A DNA stretch of 33,139 nt from assembly GCA_030628805.1 (NCBI GenBank), contig DAOVQG010000013.1:1-33139 (forward strand), written 5' to 3'. Below are positions 23,590 to 31,929 of this stretch, piece after piece (positions within the stretch are counted from its first letter, which is position 1; every line of letters starts with the position of its first letter). Source of the DNA: JAGMDK01 sp023128695. Lineage in GTDB: Bacteria > Planctomycetota > Phycisphaerae > UBA1845 > Fen-1342. The position numbers and the translations under genes were made by a program. Under the pieces are notes generated by a model, which searched no databases, had not been told where the DNA came from, and saw nothing but the letters and a program-made list of their open reading frames with translations.

Positions 23590-24195
23590 CTATTCCGTCT
23601 CCAGCGGTGCGTGCTCCAGGCGAACCGTGTTTACCATGATGGCGTCTTCCCGCGGCGAGCGTAGGACGACTTGCGTGTGCTTGCGATGGTGAACCTTCTT
23701 GAACTTGCCGTCGCGCCTGCTCTCCGCCTCGAGCGCGTGTAGAATGGGCTCTATCTCGGCTGGATCGCTGAGTTCGCCGCGGACGATACGCTCCAACTCG
23801 CCGACGGCTTTCGCGCTCCAGCAGATGATGACGGTTTCGATACCGGCTTGCTCATCGAACTGGAACGATCCGTGGGCGGGGACGATGACGTGTTCCCAGC
23901 CCGGCACGAAGGCACTGCCCGCCTTGACCACCGGCCGCGGGTAGAGAATGTTGTAATCGCCCGCGGGACCGCGATTCAGGATGTAGAGGTATCCGTCGTT
24001 GTGCGTGGTGACGCGGAAGTGGAACTTCTCGCCGCTTTGGAAAACTTCGGTTTCCTTGATGTGCTCGACGGCGAATTCGCGGTCAATTTTGATCTGGTAG
24101 TCCATCGCCAGCCGCTGCGAGCCGCAACCGGTTGCCGCCAGGGTTGAAACCACTGCCGTTATCAGCACCGCCGCGAGTATCTGTTGCCGCTTCAT
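23590..24195 (-). CDS. DUF4384 lipoprotein
   Basis: This 201-residue product has a lipoprotein-type signal ending STLAATGC. It then has one DUF4384 domain: DYQIKIDREF, EVFQSGEKFHFRVTTHNDGY, LYILNRGPAGDYNILYPRP, and an acidic stretch FDEQAGIETVIICW. The tail ends VNTVRLEH followed by APLETE, a variant of the [IV][KR]LxH ending shared by two other proteins of the cluster. I start it at the ATG at 24195 because GGGAG lies upstream; the longer frame translates spacer. It sits directly upstream of a caspase gene that carries its own DUF4384-like domain. DUF4384 is a recurrent companion of bacterial caspase-like genes; its function is unproven. Confidence 0.75.
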   Translation of the reverse strand: MKRQQILAAVLITAVVSTLAATGCGSQRLAMDYQIKIDREFAVEHIKETEVFQSGEKFHFRVTTHNDGYLYILNRGPAGDYNILYPRPVVKAGSAFVPGWEHVIVPAHGSFQFDEQAGIETVIICWSAKAVGELERIVRGELSDPAEIEPILHALEAESRRDGKFKKVHHRKHTQVVLRSPREDAIMVNTVRLEHAPLETE

Positions 24196-24308
24196 GTGAA
24201 CATCTCCCCAAACAGTGTCTGACCAACTCTCTCTAGGCGGGAAAGACCTTCCCGCTTCCAGAATTTGCACTATGAACCATTGCATCTTACGCAAAAGTGT
24301 CGCCACCG

Positions 24309-24953
24309 CTAGTAGTGCGTCAGCCGGATCCGGTGCAACAACAGGGCCTCTTCGGACGCGGCTAGACAGGAAACGTGGTTGAACAAGGCCGTTGCGACCG
24401 GCTGGGGCTCGTTCGGCACGTACTGGACGTCCTTGGTAATGTCCGCCAAGCGATGCAAGTACGGAGCTACATACTGTTCCCACGCCGTGGTTGCAATCTG
24501 GTCCACGCTGATCGTCTGCTCGATCTCCTCCAGCGGACGACGCACCACGAAGATGGCCAGCTCCTCGGTGCCCGGCGTCTGATCAAACATGAAGTGGCCC
24601 TGGTTCGGTACGATGTGCTCAAGGCCGGCCGTCATTTGGTTCGCGCCGCCGTCAATCTGGGGACTCGGATAGAGCATTTTGGCCGTGCCACTGCTGCCGA
24701 TGGCAAAGATGTAAGTATGACAATCGGCGTCGGCCTGGAAAGCCAACCGCACACGATCGCTGCTCCAGAAGGGGAAAGTCTCCGGTACGGCTGTCAGTAC
24801 GCCGTCGCGTTCGAGCAGAATCTGGTACTGCAAGTTGATCGAGCGGGCCCGCGGAGCGCGGGCGGTTGGGGTGTTGTACTTGACTACGATAGCGATGATG
24901 ACGATCACTGCCATCAGGATGTAAATTTGGGCGGTCTCGACGATCCATTTCAT
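24309..24953 (-). CDS. Membrane-anchored DUF4384 protein
   Basis: The 214-residue product starts with an uncleaved anchor (IYILMAVIVIIAIVVKY, about 10-26). The DUF4384 domain follows (LQYQILLERDGVLTAVPETF, FQADADCHTYIFAIGSSGTA, MLYPSPQIDGG and FDQTPGTEELAIFVVRR). It ends LLLHRIRLTHY, the shared tail motif. The ATG at 24953 follows AGAGG; the earlier in-frame start at 25013 has no good site. The GTEEL segment matches the protein at 29824-30636 closely, pointing to gene duplication within the cluster. Confidence 0.78.
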   Translation of the reverse strand: MKWIVETAQIYILMAVIVIIAIVVKYNTPTARAPRARSINLQYQILLERDGVLTAVPETFPFWSSDRVRLAFQADADCHTYIFAIGSSGTAKMLYPSPQIDGGANQMTAGLEHIVPNQGHFMFDQTPGTEELAIFVVRRPLEEIEQTISVDQIATTAWEQYVAPYLHRLADITKDVQYVPNEPQPVATALFNHVSCLAASEEALLLHRIRLTHY

Positions 24954-25135
24954 GGCTTGGCCTCTCGGTGCTGCTGGTGACTCGACAGTACCAACGGCGG
25001 TCATATCCGCCAATCGTGAGACCTCTCTTCGGCACTGATTTGCGCGCCTCGCGATAAATATCTGAGTTCCGGGAGGCGTGCGCCGCGCACAGGGAATGAC
25101 ATTGGTAAAAAAGAGCCAGCTAAGAACGAGGCCGG

Positions 25136-26407
25136 CTACCTCGCCAGGATGAGAGCCGGGTCATAATTGCCGGCTATACGCGGGCATTGAGCGTTTCTGG
25201 TAGCTTGCCTGACTTTTTCACTAACGTACTGACTCAACTCGGCCAAGGTCACGTGAGAATCATGGGTGAAATCGGCCTCGCCCATGAGCCCTTTCAGGAT
25301 AAAGTGCGTGAACACACCGTGCCCGCCGCCCCACTTCTCGCTTTCCTGCGACAACTCGTCGGTGTCGGCACTGGTAAAAACTACTACGCCGTCTCCAGCC
25401 TGAGACAGGTCGTGTAAACCCTGGGTAACTCGCCCGGCTTGCACCCGGCCGATCGCCTTGCGAGTTTCGACAAACGCCGATCCGACCCCGCCGGCATGAC
25501 ATGCGTCCGCGATCACTACCACCTTACGGGCTTTGATGTGACGCTTGAGAGCTGTCTCGATGTCCCACATCGGGAATCCCGTGCTCGCGATCCGCTCGTA
25601 ATCAGCATCATAAGGCACCAGATAAAGATTCTCTGGGTTGTCCGGAGACTCCGGCGTGCCGTGACCGGAGAAATAGATGATGACCAGATCCTCCGCGAGC
25701 GCCTGGCCCAGCCACTCAAACAGCAGGTAGCGGATCTCTTGCGCAGTTGCGTCCTCGTTGAGCAGTATCCGAGTATTGACCGGTGCATAACCACCACCGT
25801 CGGCTGACGTGAGCCAACTGTGAAATACCGCTGCATCGCGGGCAGCGTAACGCAGTCTCGGAATCTGGTGATCCTGATAATTGGAAACGCCGATCACGAC
25901 CGCCCAGCGCTGGCCGATAGGACTCGTGCCGGCCGGCCGTGGAGCTGGCTGCGGCGGGCGAGCCGGTTGCGGTTGGTATGTCGGCGGTGGAGTCGGCGGA
26001 CGCTGGGCATATTGCTCCCGATCGCTGATCTCGAACGTGAAACGCAACGGCGACGTCTCGAGCGGCTTCATCATCGGGATTGTCTTTTCCCGGTAGCCCT
26101 CCGGCTTGGCCGCGATTGTAAAAGGGTGATTCTTGGGGACGCGCACTTCTCGGATCTTGCCCTTGCCGAGCATAGTCCAAGTGTTCTCACCCTCGATGTT
26201 AAGCTGGAAGGTGGTATTCTCCTTGTCTGAGATCACCGTCATCTTGGTCCATTTGATCTTCGGATTGTCACGGGCGGGAGAATCCGTCGATGGTTGGTTC
26301 CTCAACGCACAACCGCTGGCATATACCAAAACAACGCCGAGCGCAGCAGCCGGCACCGGCCACCGCCAGCGTTTCTTCCCGCTCCCTAGCAATCCGAGTT
26401 CACGCAT
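25136..26407 (-). CDS. Caspase-family lipoprotein with PEGA-like N-terminus
   Basis: This 423-residue protein has a lipobox VYASGC (Cys33). A beta domain resembling PEGA modules follows (about 55-130, VRVPKNHPFTIAAKPEGYRE), then a proline-rich linker (about 136-163). The C14 domain (about 165-415) has WAVVIGVSNYQ, catalytic His249 in IIYFSGHGTPE and catalytic Cys303 in VVIADACHAGG. It lacks the EF-hand and DUF4384-like domain of the other two cluster caspases. C-terminally SADTDELSQESEKWGGGHGV and FTHFILKGLMG match the p10-like part. The ATG at 26407 follows GAGGTG; the GTG at 26416 lies inside that site. It is probably tethered to a membrane facing the periplasm. Confidence 0.87.
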   Translation of the reverse strand: MRELGLLGSGKKRWRWPVPAAALGVVLVYASGCALRNQPSTDSPARDNPKIKWTKMTVISDKENTTFQLNIEGENTWTMLGKGKIREVRVPKNHPFTIAAKPEGYREKTIPMMKPLETSPLRFTFEISDREQYAQRPPTPPPTYQPQPARPPQPAPRPAGTSPIGQRWAVVIGVSNYQDHQIPRLRYAARDAAVFHSWLTSADGGGYAPVNTRILLNEDATAQEIRYLLFEWLGQALAEDLVIIYFSGHGTPESPDNPENLYLVPYDADYERIASTGFPMWDIETALKRHIKARKVVVIADACHAGGVGSAFVETRKAIGRVQAGRVTQGLHDLSQAGDGVVVFTSADTDELSQESEKWGGGHGVFTHFILKGLMGEADFTHDSHVTLAELSQYVSEKVRQATRNAQCPRIAGNYDPALILAR

Positions 26408-26560
26408 CAGATCCACCTCGAGTCATTTAACCTGATGATCGCATTTCCCAATAGTGTAATTGGCATCTGCCGGCTGGCTCGGCCGGCACGGGGGCCGGCC
26501 GCTATATCGGCAGCGACACCTTCATAGTGCCGCCGCCGACAGCCGGCTGTGGAAACGCCG

Positions 26561-26944
26561 TTAGCGCAGGATCTGCTGGCCGATGTCCATCTTGGCGGCC
26601 GTGCCTTCCAGACGCTCCTCGGTCCAGAAAATGTAAAGGATCGGGATCACCTTGATGGTCGTGGTGCGAACGTAGTCGATGATCAGATTGGAGCCATGAA
26701 CCTGCGACAACGCCGCATTGTATGCTTTCTGGTCGATCTCGCTGGTCATGTAAGACGGAAACGTAAGCCACGAAGCCGACCCGCCGATTTTCACATTCAC
26801 CGGCCCCAACGCCTGCACGTTACTGTTCGGATACGAAAAATGGGACTGCGGTTCGAGACGATGATACTGCCCCATGGTGCACCCGCTGGCGAGCACGACC
26901 AGTGACAGACAGAGCATCGCCACTGACAAACGACTAATATACAT
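26561..26944 (-). CDS. Small lipoprotein, paralogue A
   Basis: This 127-residue lipoprotein has a signal peptide ending VVLASGC. The mature part begins TMGQYHRLEP and contains SYPNSNVQALGPVNVKI, AYNAALSQVHGSNLIIDY and LEGTAAKMDIGQQILR. The neighbour at 27012-27389 has the same landmarks, so the two are tandem paralogues. The ATG at 26944 follows GAGAGGTG. I do not recognise a named family with confidence; TRL-like or DUF6567-like short lipoproteins share the LGPV start and may be related. A structural or binding role in the envelope is plausible but unsupported. Confidence 0.7.
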   Translation of the reverse strand: MYISRLSVAMLCLSLVVLASGCTMGQYHRLEPQSHFSYPNSNVQALGPVNVKIGGSASWLTFPSYMTSEIDQKAYNAALSQVHGSNLIIDYVRTTTIKVIPILYIFWTEERLEGTAAKMDIGQQILR

Positions 26945-27011
26945 TATCACCTCTCCTACAGAGTTAGCATGATCTATATCAGCAACAGAAACACAAGAAA
27001 CGTCCTGCGAC

Positions 27012-27389
27012 TCACCGCAGTTCCTGCCGTCCGACGGTCATCCGAGCCGCCTCGCCCTCGAGCACGTACTTAACATTGTGGATGCTCAGGATCGGGTATG
27101 TTGTGTAGATGGTATCTTCCGAATAGTTGATCAGGATATTAGCCCCGGAAACCTGCGACAACGCGTCGTTGTAGCACTTCCGGACATCCTCCAGCTTCAA
27201 CTCCGGCGTAAAGATCCACCACGTCTTGCTGACTTCGGCTCGCACCGGTCCCAGACTCTTGATATTGCTGTTCGGATAAGCGTACTGTGAGTTGGGCACA
27301 AAGCGGCCGGCCTGATAAGTACAGCCGGTACTGCACAAGAACAGGATCATGACCGCTCCGCATGTCAAAACTACGCCATACTGTTTCAT
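27012..27389 (-). CDS. Small lipoprotein, paralogue B
   Basis: This 125-residue lipoprotein has a signal peptide ending LFLCSTGC. Landmarks are AYPNSNIKSLGPVRAEVSK, CYNDALSQVSGANILINY and LEGEAARMTVGRQELR, paralogous to the preceding entry. GGAGGTGA sits just upstream of the ATG at 27389, and the stop of a small upstream frame lies within that site, four bases before the ATG. The gene is followed 67 bases later by its paralogue. Confidence 0.7.
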   Translation of the reverse strand: MKQYGVVLTCGAVMILFLCSTGCTYQAGRFVPNSQYAYPNSNIKSLGPVRAEVSKTWWIFTPELKLEDVRKCYNDALSQVSGANILINYSEDTIYTTYPILSIHNVKYVLEGEAARMTVGRQELR

Positions 27390-27393
27390 TGTC

Positions 27394-27513
27394 TCACCTC
27401 CACGTTGAAGAACTGAAACACTCTGAACTGTCAATACAATTGGGGGCGTTGAATCCACATAACTGCTGCATGAGGGCGAGTCCGATCATTGCGACGAAGA
27501 TACCTCCTGCCAT
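27394..27513 (-). CDS. Possible leader or micropeptide upstream of paralogue B
   Basis: A 39-codon frame, MAGGIFVAMIGLALMQQLCG followed by a polar tail, has a hydrophobic N-terminus and ends four bases before the paralogue B start. Its TGA lies in the ribosome-binding site of that gene, which would permit translational coupling. It has no good Shine-Dalgarno of its own. It could be chance. Confidence 0.25.
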   Translation of the reverse strand: MAGGIFVAMIGLALMQQLCGFNAPNCIDSSECFSSSTWR

Positions 27514-27683
27514 GCTCGCCGTCCCGGCACCCTATCTGCCGTCATGCGTTATTACCACGAAGAACTGGCAACCCTCGGGCTGCCCCCGCTCGATCCGAAG
27601 ATGTTGCGGGAACTATCACGCTCTGTCAAGCCGCATGTGTGGGCGGACAATCTCAAGAGTCCGGCGCGCCGGCGCCCTCGGTC

Positions 27684-29780
27684 TCATTCCTCCGGCAATG
27701 TATCCACCGTGATTTTCGCTACCGCCCAGCCCTCGCGCGCCAGGCACATCACGGTTTCCAGGGTCGTGTGTTCGTCGTGTGGTTCCTTCCGCCGGCGGCC
27801 GATGGCCCGCGTTATCCAATCAATCGTCTCCCGCGTGCCGCGCTTATGAATCGATTTGGTGTCGATGCTTCTATCGTGACGAGGCGGCCCCAAGGTGGCC
27901 AGGGCATAGATGACGTCGCGCCCGGCCGGCGGCTTGGCTTCCAAGGCTAGCTCGCCGGCGGGCGGCAGTAGTTGATCGACGCCGGCCCGGACGAAAAACG
28001 TATCCCGTAACAGGTCTTCATCTACACGGCCTGTGCTGTCAATGCTAATGAGCATGACGTAGCAATCACGGGAGGTTCGGAAACCAAGTCGTAATCTCTC
28101 GCTCTCTCGCCGCCGCGGATCACTGTACGCGATGAATGTGGTGCGATTGCCGTCCAGCCACAGACGCAGGTCAAGATCGTTGCTGCTCTTCTCCAATCGT
28201 GCGAGCTGCAGGATTAGCAGTTCCATGACTAGTCGCTCGGCCACGCCCTCACCCAAGGCGGCCAGGTCGTCGTACTGTGCCCTGGAACGCAACGTGCCGT
28301 AGCGGCTGTAGATAGCGGCCACCCATTTCCCCGACTGCCGCTCCACTCGCACCGTGCGGTCCGCGTAAACCGCCTCGTCGACCAGCAGGATGCCGTCTGC
28401 ATTTTGCAGGCGGCGACGCAGACGCTCGCGTACAATGTCATCACTGTAGTCAGCTTCCGCCGCGGCCAGCCATACTGCCAGGCAGCCGGGATTGTAGAAA
28501 ACATCTTTCGGCCGCAGGTGATCGCCGCGTTTAACCGACGGCACACCTTTGATACGGGCCGTGGCCAGGAATTGCTCCACCGACTCGATCCGGATGGCGC
28601 TCTCGTCCGTCGCCTTGCCGGCGTCGGCGGGCTCGTACGTCTGGTTCGACCGTACGCCGTGCTGTGCGCCGCGGTTGATCGTCACACGATCGTCGCTGAC
28701 CTCGACCACCTTCGGCAATCCCCGGCTCGTCAGGACGCGACCGAGGAACGGCTGAGAGAAGAACTCGCGGCGGGTGCGCAGCTCCGGCGTCTGCGTCAGG
28801 TCGTAGCGCGGATCGCGTAGCCGCTCGTTTACGTACGCGAGGATCTCGCGGTAGGTGACCTCACCGTTTCGGTTGGCGTCCGCCGGCCCGGAGAGCCCCT
28901 CGGCCAGCAACCACGTAAACGCCCCGCGGCGGGCGTAGCGTTCGCCCACGCGGACCCGGATCTCCTCGGAGGTCTGGGCGTCAGCACAGCTCGTTAGTGC
29001 AACGTAATTTGCCCGCACTTCGTCGATGATCTGTTCTGCTCCGCGCGTCGCGTTGGCAGCCCCGCTGTTGTCGGAACGGAGCTGGCCGGCCCCGGCACGC
29101 GAAGCCGAATCCGCCGCGAACGTCGTCGGTGGGCGGAAGAACACGTCCTTGTACCTGCTCCCCCCGGGCGGCGGGATGTACTTGGGGACGCTCTGGGCGG
29201 TGTCGATGGTCTCGATGCCGCGGAGGCGGCCGTTGATGCTCTTGGTGATCGAGCCACTATGGCAGGCGTCGACGATGACCAGGACGTTACGGCCGTCGAG
29301 GAGGCGCAGCCGCTCATTGAGTTCGTCGTCGAGGATGGAGTTGGCCTGCGTCTCAGGGTTGTAGTCAACCGCGCAGAGGACCTCGTCGTATCCATCGGGC
29401 TCTTCCGGCTTATCGGCTCCACACTGCTTCTGCGACCCATGGCCGCTGTAGTACAGTAGTACGCGGTCACCGGGCTGCGTCCCTGCGATAAGCCAAACAT
29501 CGATCGCATCGAGGATTCCAGCCCGCGTGGCGTCGCCTCTGATCAGCACACGGATTTGCCCGTTGACAAAGCCGTAATCGTCAATCAGCACCCGCCGCAT
29601 CGCCTCGACGTCGTCCTCGCAGCCGCGCAGGTCTCTAATGCGCGAGTCCTGATAGTCGTTGATGCCGATCAGCAGGGCACGATCGGCCCCGAACGCCTGG
29701 TAAACAAGAGTGTGGGCCAAGATGAGTGCGGCCAAGGCCCGGACGTGCGGTAATCCTGGTCGACGACACAAGCTAGCCAT
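27684..29780 (-). CDS. Secreted caspase-like protein with EF-hand and DUF4384-like domain
   Basis: This 698-residue protein has a signal peptide (RALAALILAHTLVYQAFGA). Its C14 domain (about 34-290) includes RALLIGINDYQDSRIRDLRG, catalytic His114 in LLYYSGHGSQ, the acidic run EEPDGYDEVL, and catalytic Cys173 in VIVDACHSGS. The EF-hand loop DANRNGEVTYRE (301-312) is in the same place as in the 21601-23532 protein, after GLSGPA. A middle domain follows, then a diverged DUF4384-like region (about 540-640, RLGFRTSRDCYVMLISIDST). I prefer the ATG at 29780 over a GTG at 29789. It starts 43 bases after the DUF4384 gene stop. Confidence 0.88.
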   Translation of the reverse strand: MASLCRRPGLPHVRALAALILAHTLVYQAFGADRALLIGINDYQDSRIRDLRGCEDDVEAMRRVLIDDYGFVNGQIRVLIRGDATRAGILDAIDVWLIAGTQPGDRVLLYYSGHGSQKQCGADKPEEPDGYDEVLCAVDYNPETQANSILDDELNERLRLLDGRNVLVIVDACHSGSITKSINGRLRGIETIDTAQSVPKYIPPPGGSRYKDVFFRPPTTFAADSASRAGAGQLRSDNSGAANATRGAEQIIDEVRANYVALTSCADAQTSEEIRVRVGERYARRGAFTWLLAEGLSGPADANRNGEVTYREILAYVNERLRDPRYDLTQTPELRTRREFFSQPFLGRVLTSRGLPKVVEVSDDRVTINRGAQHGVRSNQTYEPADAGKATDESAIRIESVEQFLATARIKGVPSVKRGDHLRPKDVFYNPGCLAVWLAAAEADYSDDIVRERLRRRLQNADGILLVDEAVYADRTVRVERQSGKWVAAIYSRYGTLRSRAQYDDLAALGEGVAERLVMELLILQLARLEKSSNDLDLRLWLDGNRTTFIAYSDPRRRESERLRLGFRTSRDCYVMLISIDSTGRVDEDLLRDTFFVRAGVDQLLPPAGELALEAKPPAGRDVIYALATLGPPRHDRSIDTKSIHKRGTRETIDWITRAIGRRRKEPHDEHTTLETVMCLAREGWAVAKITVDTLPEE

Positions 29781-29823
29781 GTGCTTCACCGGCTCCTGCC
29801 GCGCGCGCCCGGCGGTTGCACGA

Positions 29824-30636
29824 TCAGTTGTGATTCAGTTTGATCGTGTGGATCAACAGTTCATCCGCATTGTTGCTCTGCGTCGCCACGTATGTCGCCG
29901 GCGAGTAGTTCGGTTGCGGTGCAGGCGTTGCGGGCGGCTGCTCCGGTTGCGGGAGCGTCGGCTGAGGGACAACCGTCTGTCCTTCCTCGACGTAGACGAT
30001 GTCCTTGGTGTCGCCGGACTTCACGCGTTCGGTGCGCTGCTCGATCAGTACGCCGATCGTTTCCTGCCAGACCGTCCATTCGATCGTCGGCGAGGCGGTC
30101 GGGTGGTCAAGCTGATGCAGCGGTTTGTGGCTGAAGAAGACGAACAGCTCTTCCGTACCGGGCAGTCGGTCAAACTCGAACCAGCCCGTGGCCGGCACGA
30201 CGTAGTCCGTATGTGCCGGGATGCGGTTTCTGCCGCCATTGATCCGGGGATCCGGGAACAGCACGTGTCCCTTGCCGCTGGTGCCGCGGTTGAAGATGTA
30301 GCAGTACCCGTCGGCGTTCGCCTGAAAAACGATCCGAAACTGGTCGCCGCTGTGGAACTGGTACCCCTCCGGCACGAACGAAATGTAGTCGCCGCGGCGG
30401 AGCAGGATCTGGTACCGCAGGCCGAGCGGCGCCGGCTGCTGGGGTGCCGGCGGTTCCGGGCGGTAGAAGATGTCCTTGGCCTGCTTCTCGGCCTTGCCGG
30501 TGGCTTCCATCGACTTGTCTGCTCCGACCTTCTTCGTTTCCTGCTTGCCCTTCGGCTTCTCCTGGGCAACCGCCGGGCCCACGACGAAGGTCGCGAGCAG
30601 GATCGCCACCGCGACTTTTCTAGGTTCGATCGTCAT
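29824..30636 (-). CDS. Secreted DUF4384 protein
   Basis: The 270-residue product has a cleavable signal peptide (AVAILLATFVVGPAVAQE) and a Lys/Glu-rich linker (residues about 20-60). The DUF4384 domain (about 70-180) has LRYQILLRRGDYISFVPEGY, FQANADGYCYIFNRGTSGKG, LFPDPRINGGRNRI and FDRLPGTEELFVFF. A proline-rich segment precedes the C-terminus, which ends LLIHTIKLNHN, the shared tail. AAGGAG is seven bases upstream of the ATG at 30636. It is the second gene of the cluster and most similar to the 24309-24953 protein. Confidence 0.78.
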   Translation of the reverse strand: MTIEPRKVAVAILLATFVVGPAVAQEKPKGKQETKKVGADKSMEATGKAEKQAKDIFYRPEPPAPQQPAPLGLRYQILLRRGDYISFVPEGYQFHSGDQFRIVFQANADGYCYIFNRGTSGKGHVLFPDPRINGGRNRIPAHTDYVVPATGWFEFDRLPGTEELFVFFSHKPLHQLDHPTASPTIEWTVWQETIGVLIEQRTERVKSGDTKDIVYVEEGQTVVPQPTLPQPEQPPATPAPQPNYSPATYVATQSNNADELLIHTIKLNHN

Positions 30637-30780
30637 TTGTCTGCTCCTTTGAAATAGCTGCCTGCCGTTCTCTTCGGAGCCCCCATGAAACGAATGGGAG
30701 CCGACGTTTCTCACTAATAGGACCCGTCATTGTCACGTATTTGCGCCGAATGTTCAAAAAGCGCCGTGGGGGGAGCCAGT

Positions 30781-31725
30781 CTACGGGGCGGGCCGGCCCA
30801 GCCGGCGGTCGACATCCCTCATCCGCGGATGATCCGGCGCGGTTTTCTTCAGTTGCAGCAGGTGCTCGCGGGCCCGGTCGATCTGGTCAGCTTCGTCGGC
30901 GGCCAGGGCGGCGTTGAGCCGGTACTCCACCCGATCCGGAGCCAGCTCGATCGCTCGCTCGAATGCTGCCAAGGCGGCTTCGAACTCGTTCTCGTGGAAC
31001 AGTGCCAGCCCGTGGGCATTGTGTGCGGACGCATCCCGGGGAGCGGCGGCGACCCATTGCTGGCCGTACTTCGCGGCATCGTGGAAAAAGCGTGCCGAAA
31101 GCGCCAGGCGCGCGGCCAGTGCCAGGGCCTTGACCGCCGGCTCGGACTTCGCCAACTCCGGTTCCAGCTTCCCCAGCAGACTGCGGTACTCGGCTTCCGT
31201 GATTGCCGGCTCGGTATCACCCCGCATGCCACGATGACTTAACTCCAGCCCGAAATCGGTTAGTGGCGCGTCGGCAGAAACCAGATATGTGGTATCAAGA
31301 CCATAATCACTCGGCGGGCCCGGCCGCAGTCCGAAATATAGCCCGGCTCCAACCACGAGCAGCAAACACGCCGCGACGGCGTATGTGGAAGCCCGCCGCC
31401 ACAGCTTGATAATCCGCGGTCCAGGTAATTCGCTTTCGGTTTCCTGATCCTGAACTTCGACCTTGTCCTCAAAACCGGCAGCCGTCTGCCCCCCGGCGAT
31501 TTCCACCGTTTCGTCCCATTCCCGGACAATCGCCGCCATCCGGCGACGGCAATCCGGGCATTGCTGGACATGGGCGAGCAAATCATCCCGCTCCAGCGAC
31601 GAAATCAACCCGTCGGCCAGCAGGGCCCAGAGGTTATCGTCCGGGTGCTCGCCGGGCACAGAGGCACCGCGACCGCTGTGACGGTCATACGCACGAGCCA
31701 CATATTCAGCAAGGCGCTTGTTCAT
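30781..31725 (-). CDS. Anti-sigma-like zinc-finger protein with TPR domain
   Basis: This 314-residue bitopic protein has an N-terminal cytoplasmic region with a zinc-binding anti-sigma motif HVQQCPDCRRR (about 52-62), the HxxxCxxC signature. One membrane helix follows (YAVAACLLLVVGAGLYFGL, about 114-132). The rest is a periplasmic TPR part (about 205-300, with AHNAHGLALFHENEFEAALA, AFERAIELAPDRVEYRLNAA and DQIDRAREHLLQLKKTAPDH). This domain order fits a membrane anti-sigma factor. It is divergent from the sigma-70-family gene at 31930, with 204 bases between them, and is the first gene of the caspase cluster. Confidence 0.8.
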   Translation of the reverse strand: MNKRLAEYVARAYDRHSGRGASVPGEHPDDNLWALLADGLISSLERDDLLAHVQQCPDCRRRMAAIVREWDETVEIAGGQTAAGFEDKVEVQDQETESELPGPRIIKLWRRASTYAVAACLLLVVGAGLYFGLRPGPPSDYGLDTTYLVSADAPLTDFGLELSHRGMRGDTEPAITEAEYRSLLGKLEPELAKSEPAVKALALAARLALSARFFHDAAKYGQQWVAAAPRDASAHNAHGLALFHENEFEAALAAFERAIELAPDRVEYRLNAALAADEADQIDRAREHLLQLKKTAPDHPRMRDVDRRLGRPAP

Positions 31726-31929
31726 CGATCTCTCTTACAGACCGGCCGGCAGCAACGATTTGCGCTTCCGATTATGCGCGATCATACACGCCGCGACCAG
31801 GGGATACCGTCTCCGTACGACATTTCGCGCACCCGCGCCGGTTATCCCCGCGCAGACAACGTGCCTGGCAATGATAACCTCGCTGTTCGCGCATAGTTCA
31901 GTATAATCGCTGCGTTAGCCGGTGCGACA
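31726..31929. promoter_or_regulatory. Divergent promoter region of sigma and anti-sigma genes
   Basis: The 204-base space must carry promoters for both the caspase cluster (minus) and the sigma gene (plus). A consensus TATAAT lies at 31902-31907, 22 bases before the sigma TTG start, but no strong -35 was seen. A weaker minus-strand CATAAT (31771-31776) lies upstream of the anti-sigma gene. If the sigma factor drives its own operon, its recognition site should be here. Confidence 0.4.

Noticed and set aside
27544..27849. Plus-strand frame beginning MRYYHEELATLGLPPLDPKM
   Set aside because: The first 40 residues look protein-like, but there is no RBS, the rest overlaps the caspase gene antisense, and I recognise no family.
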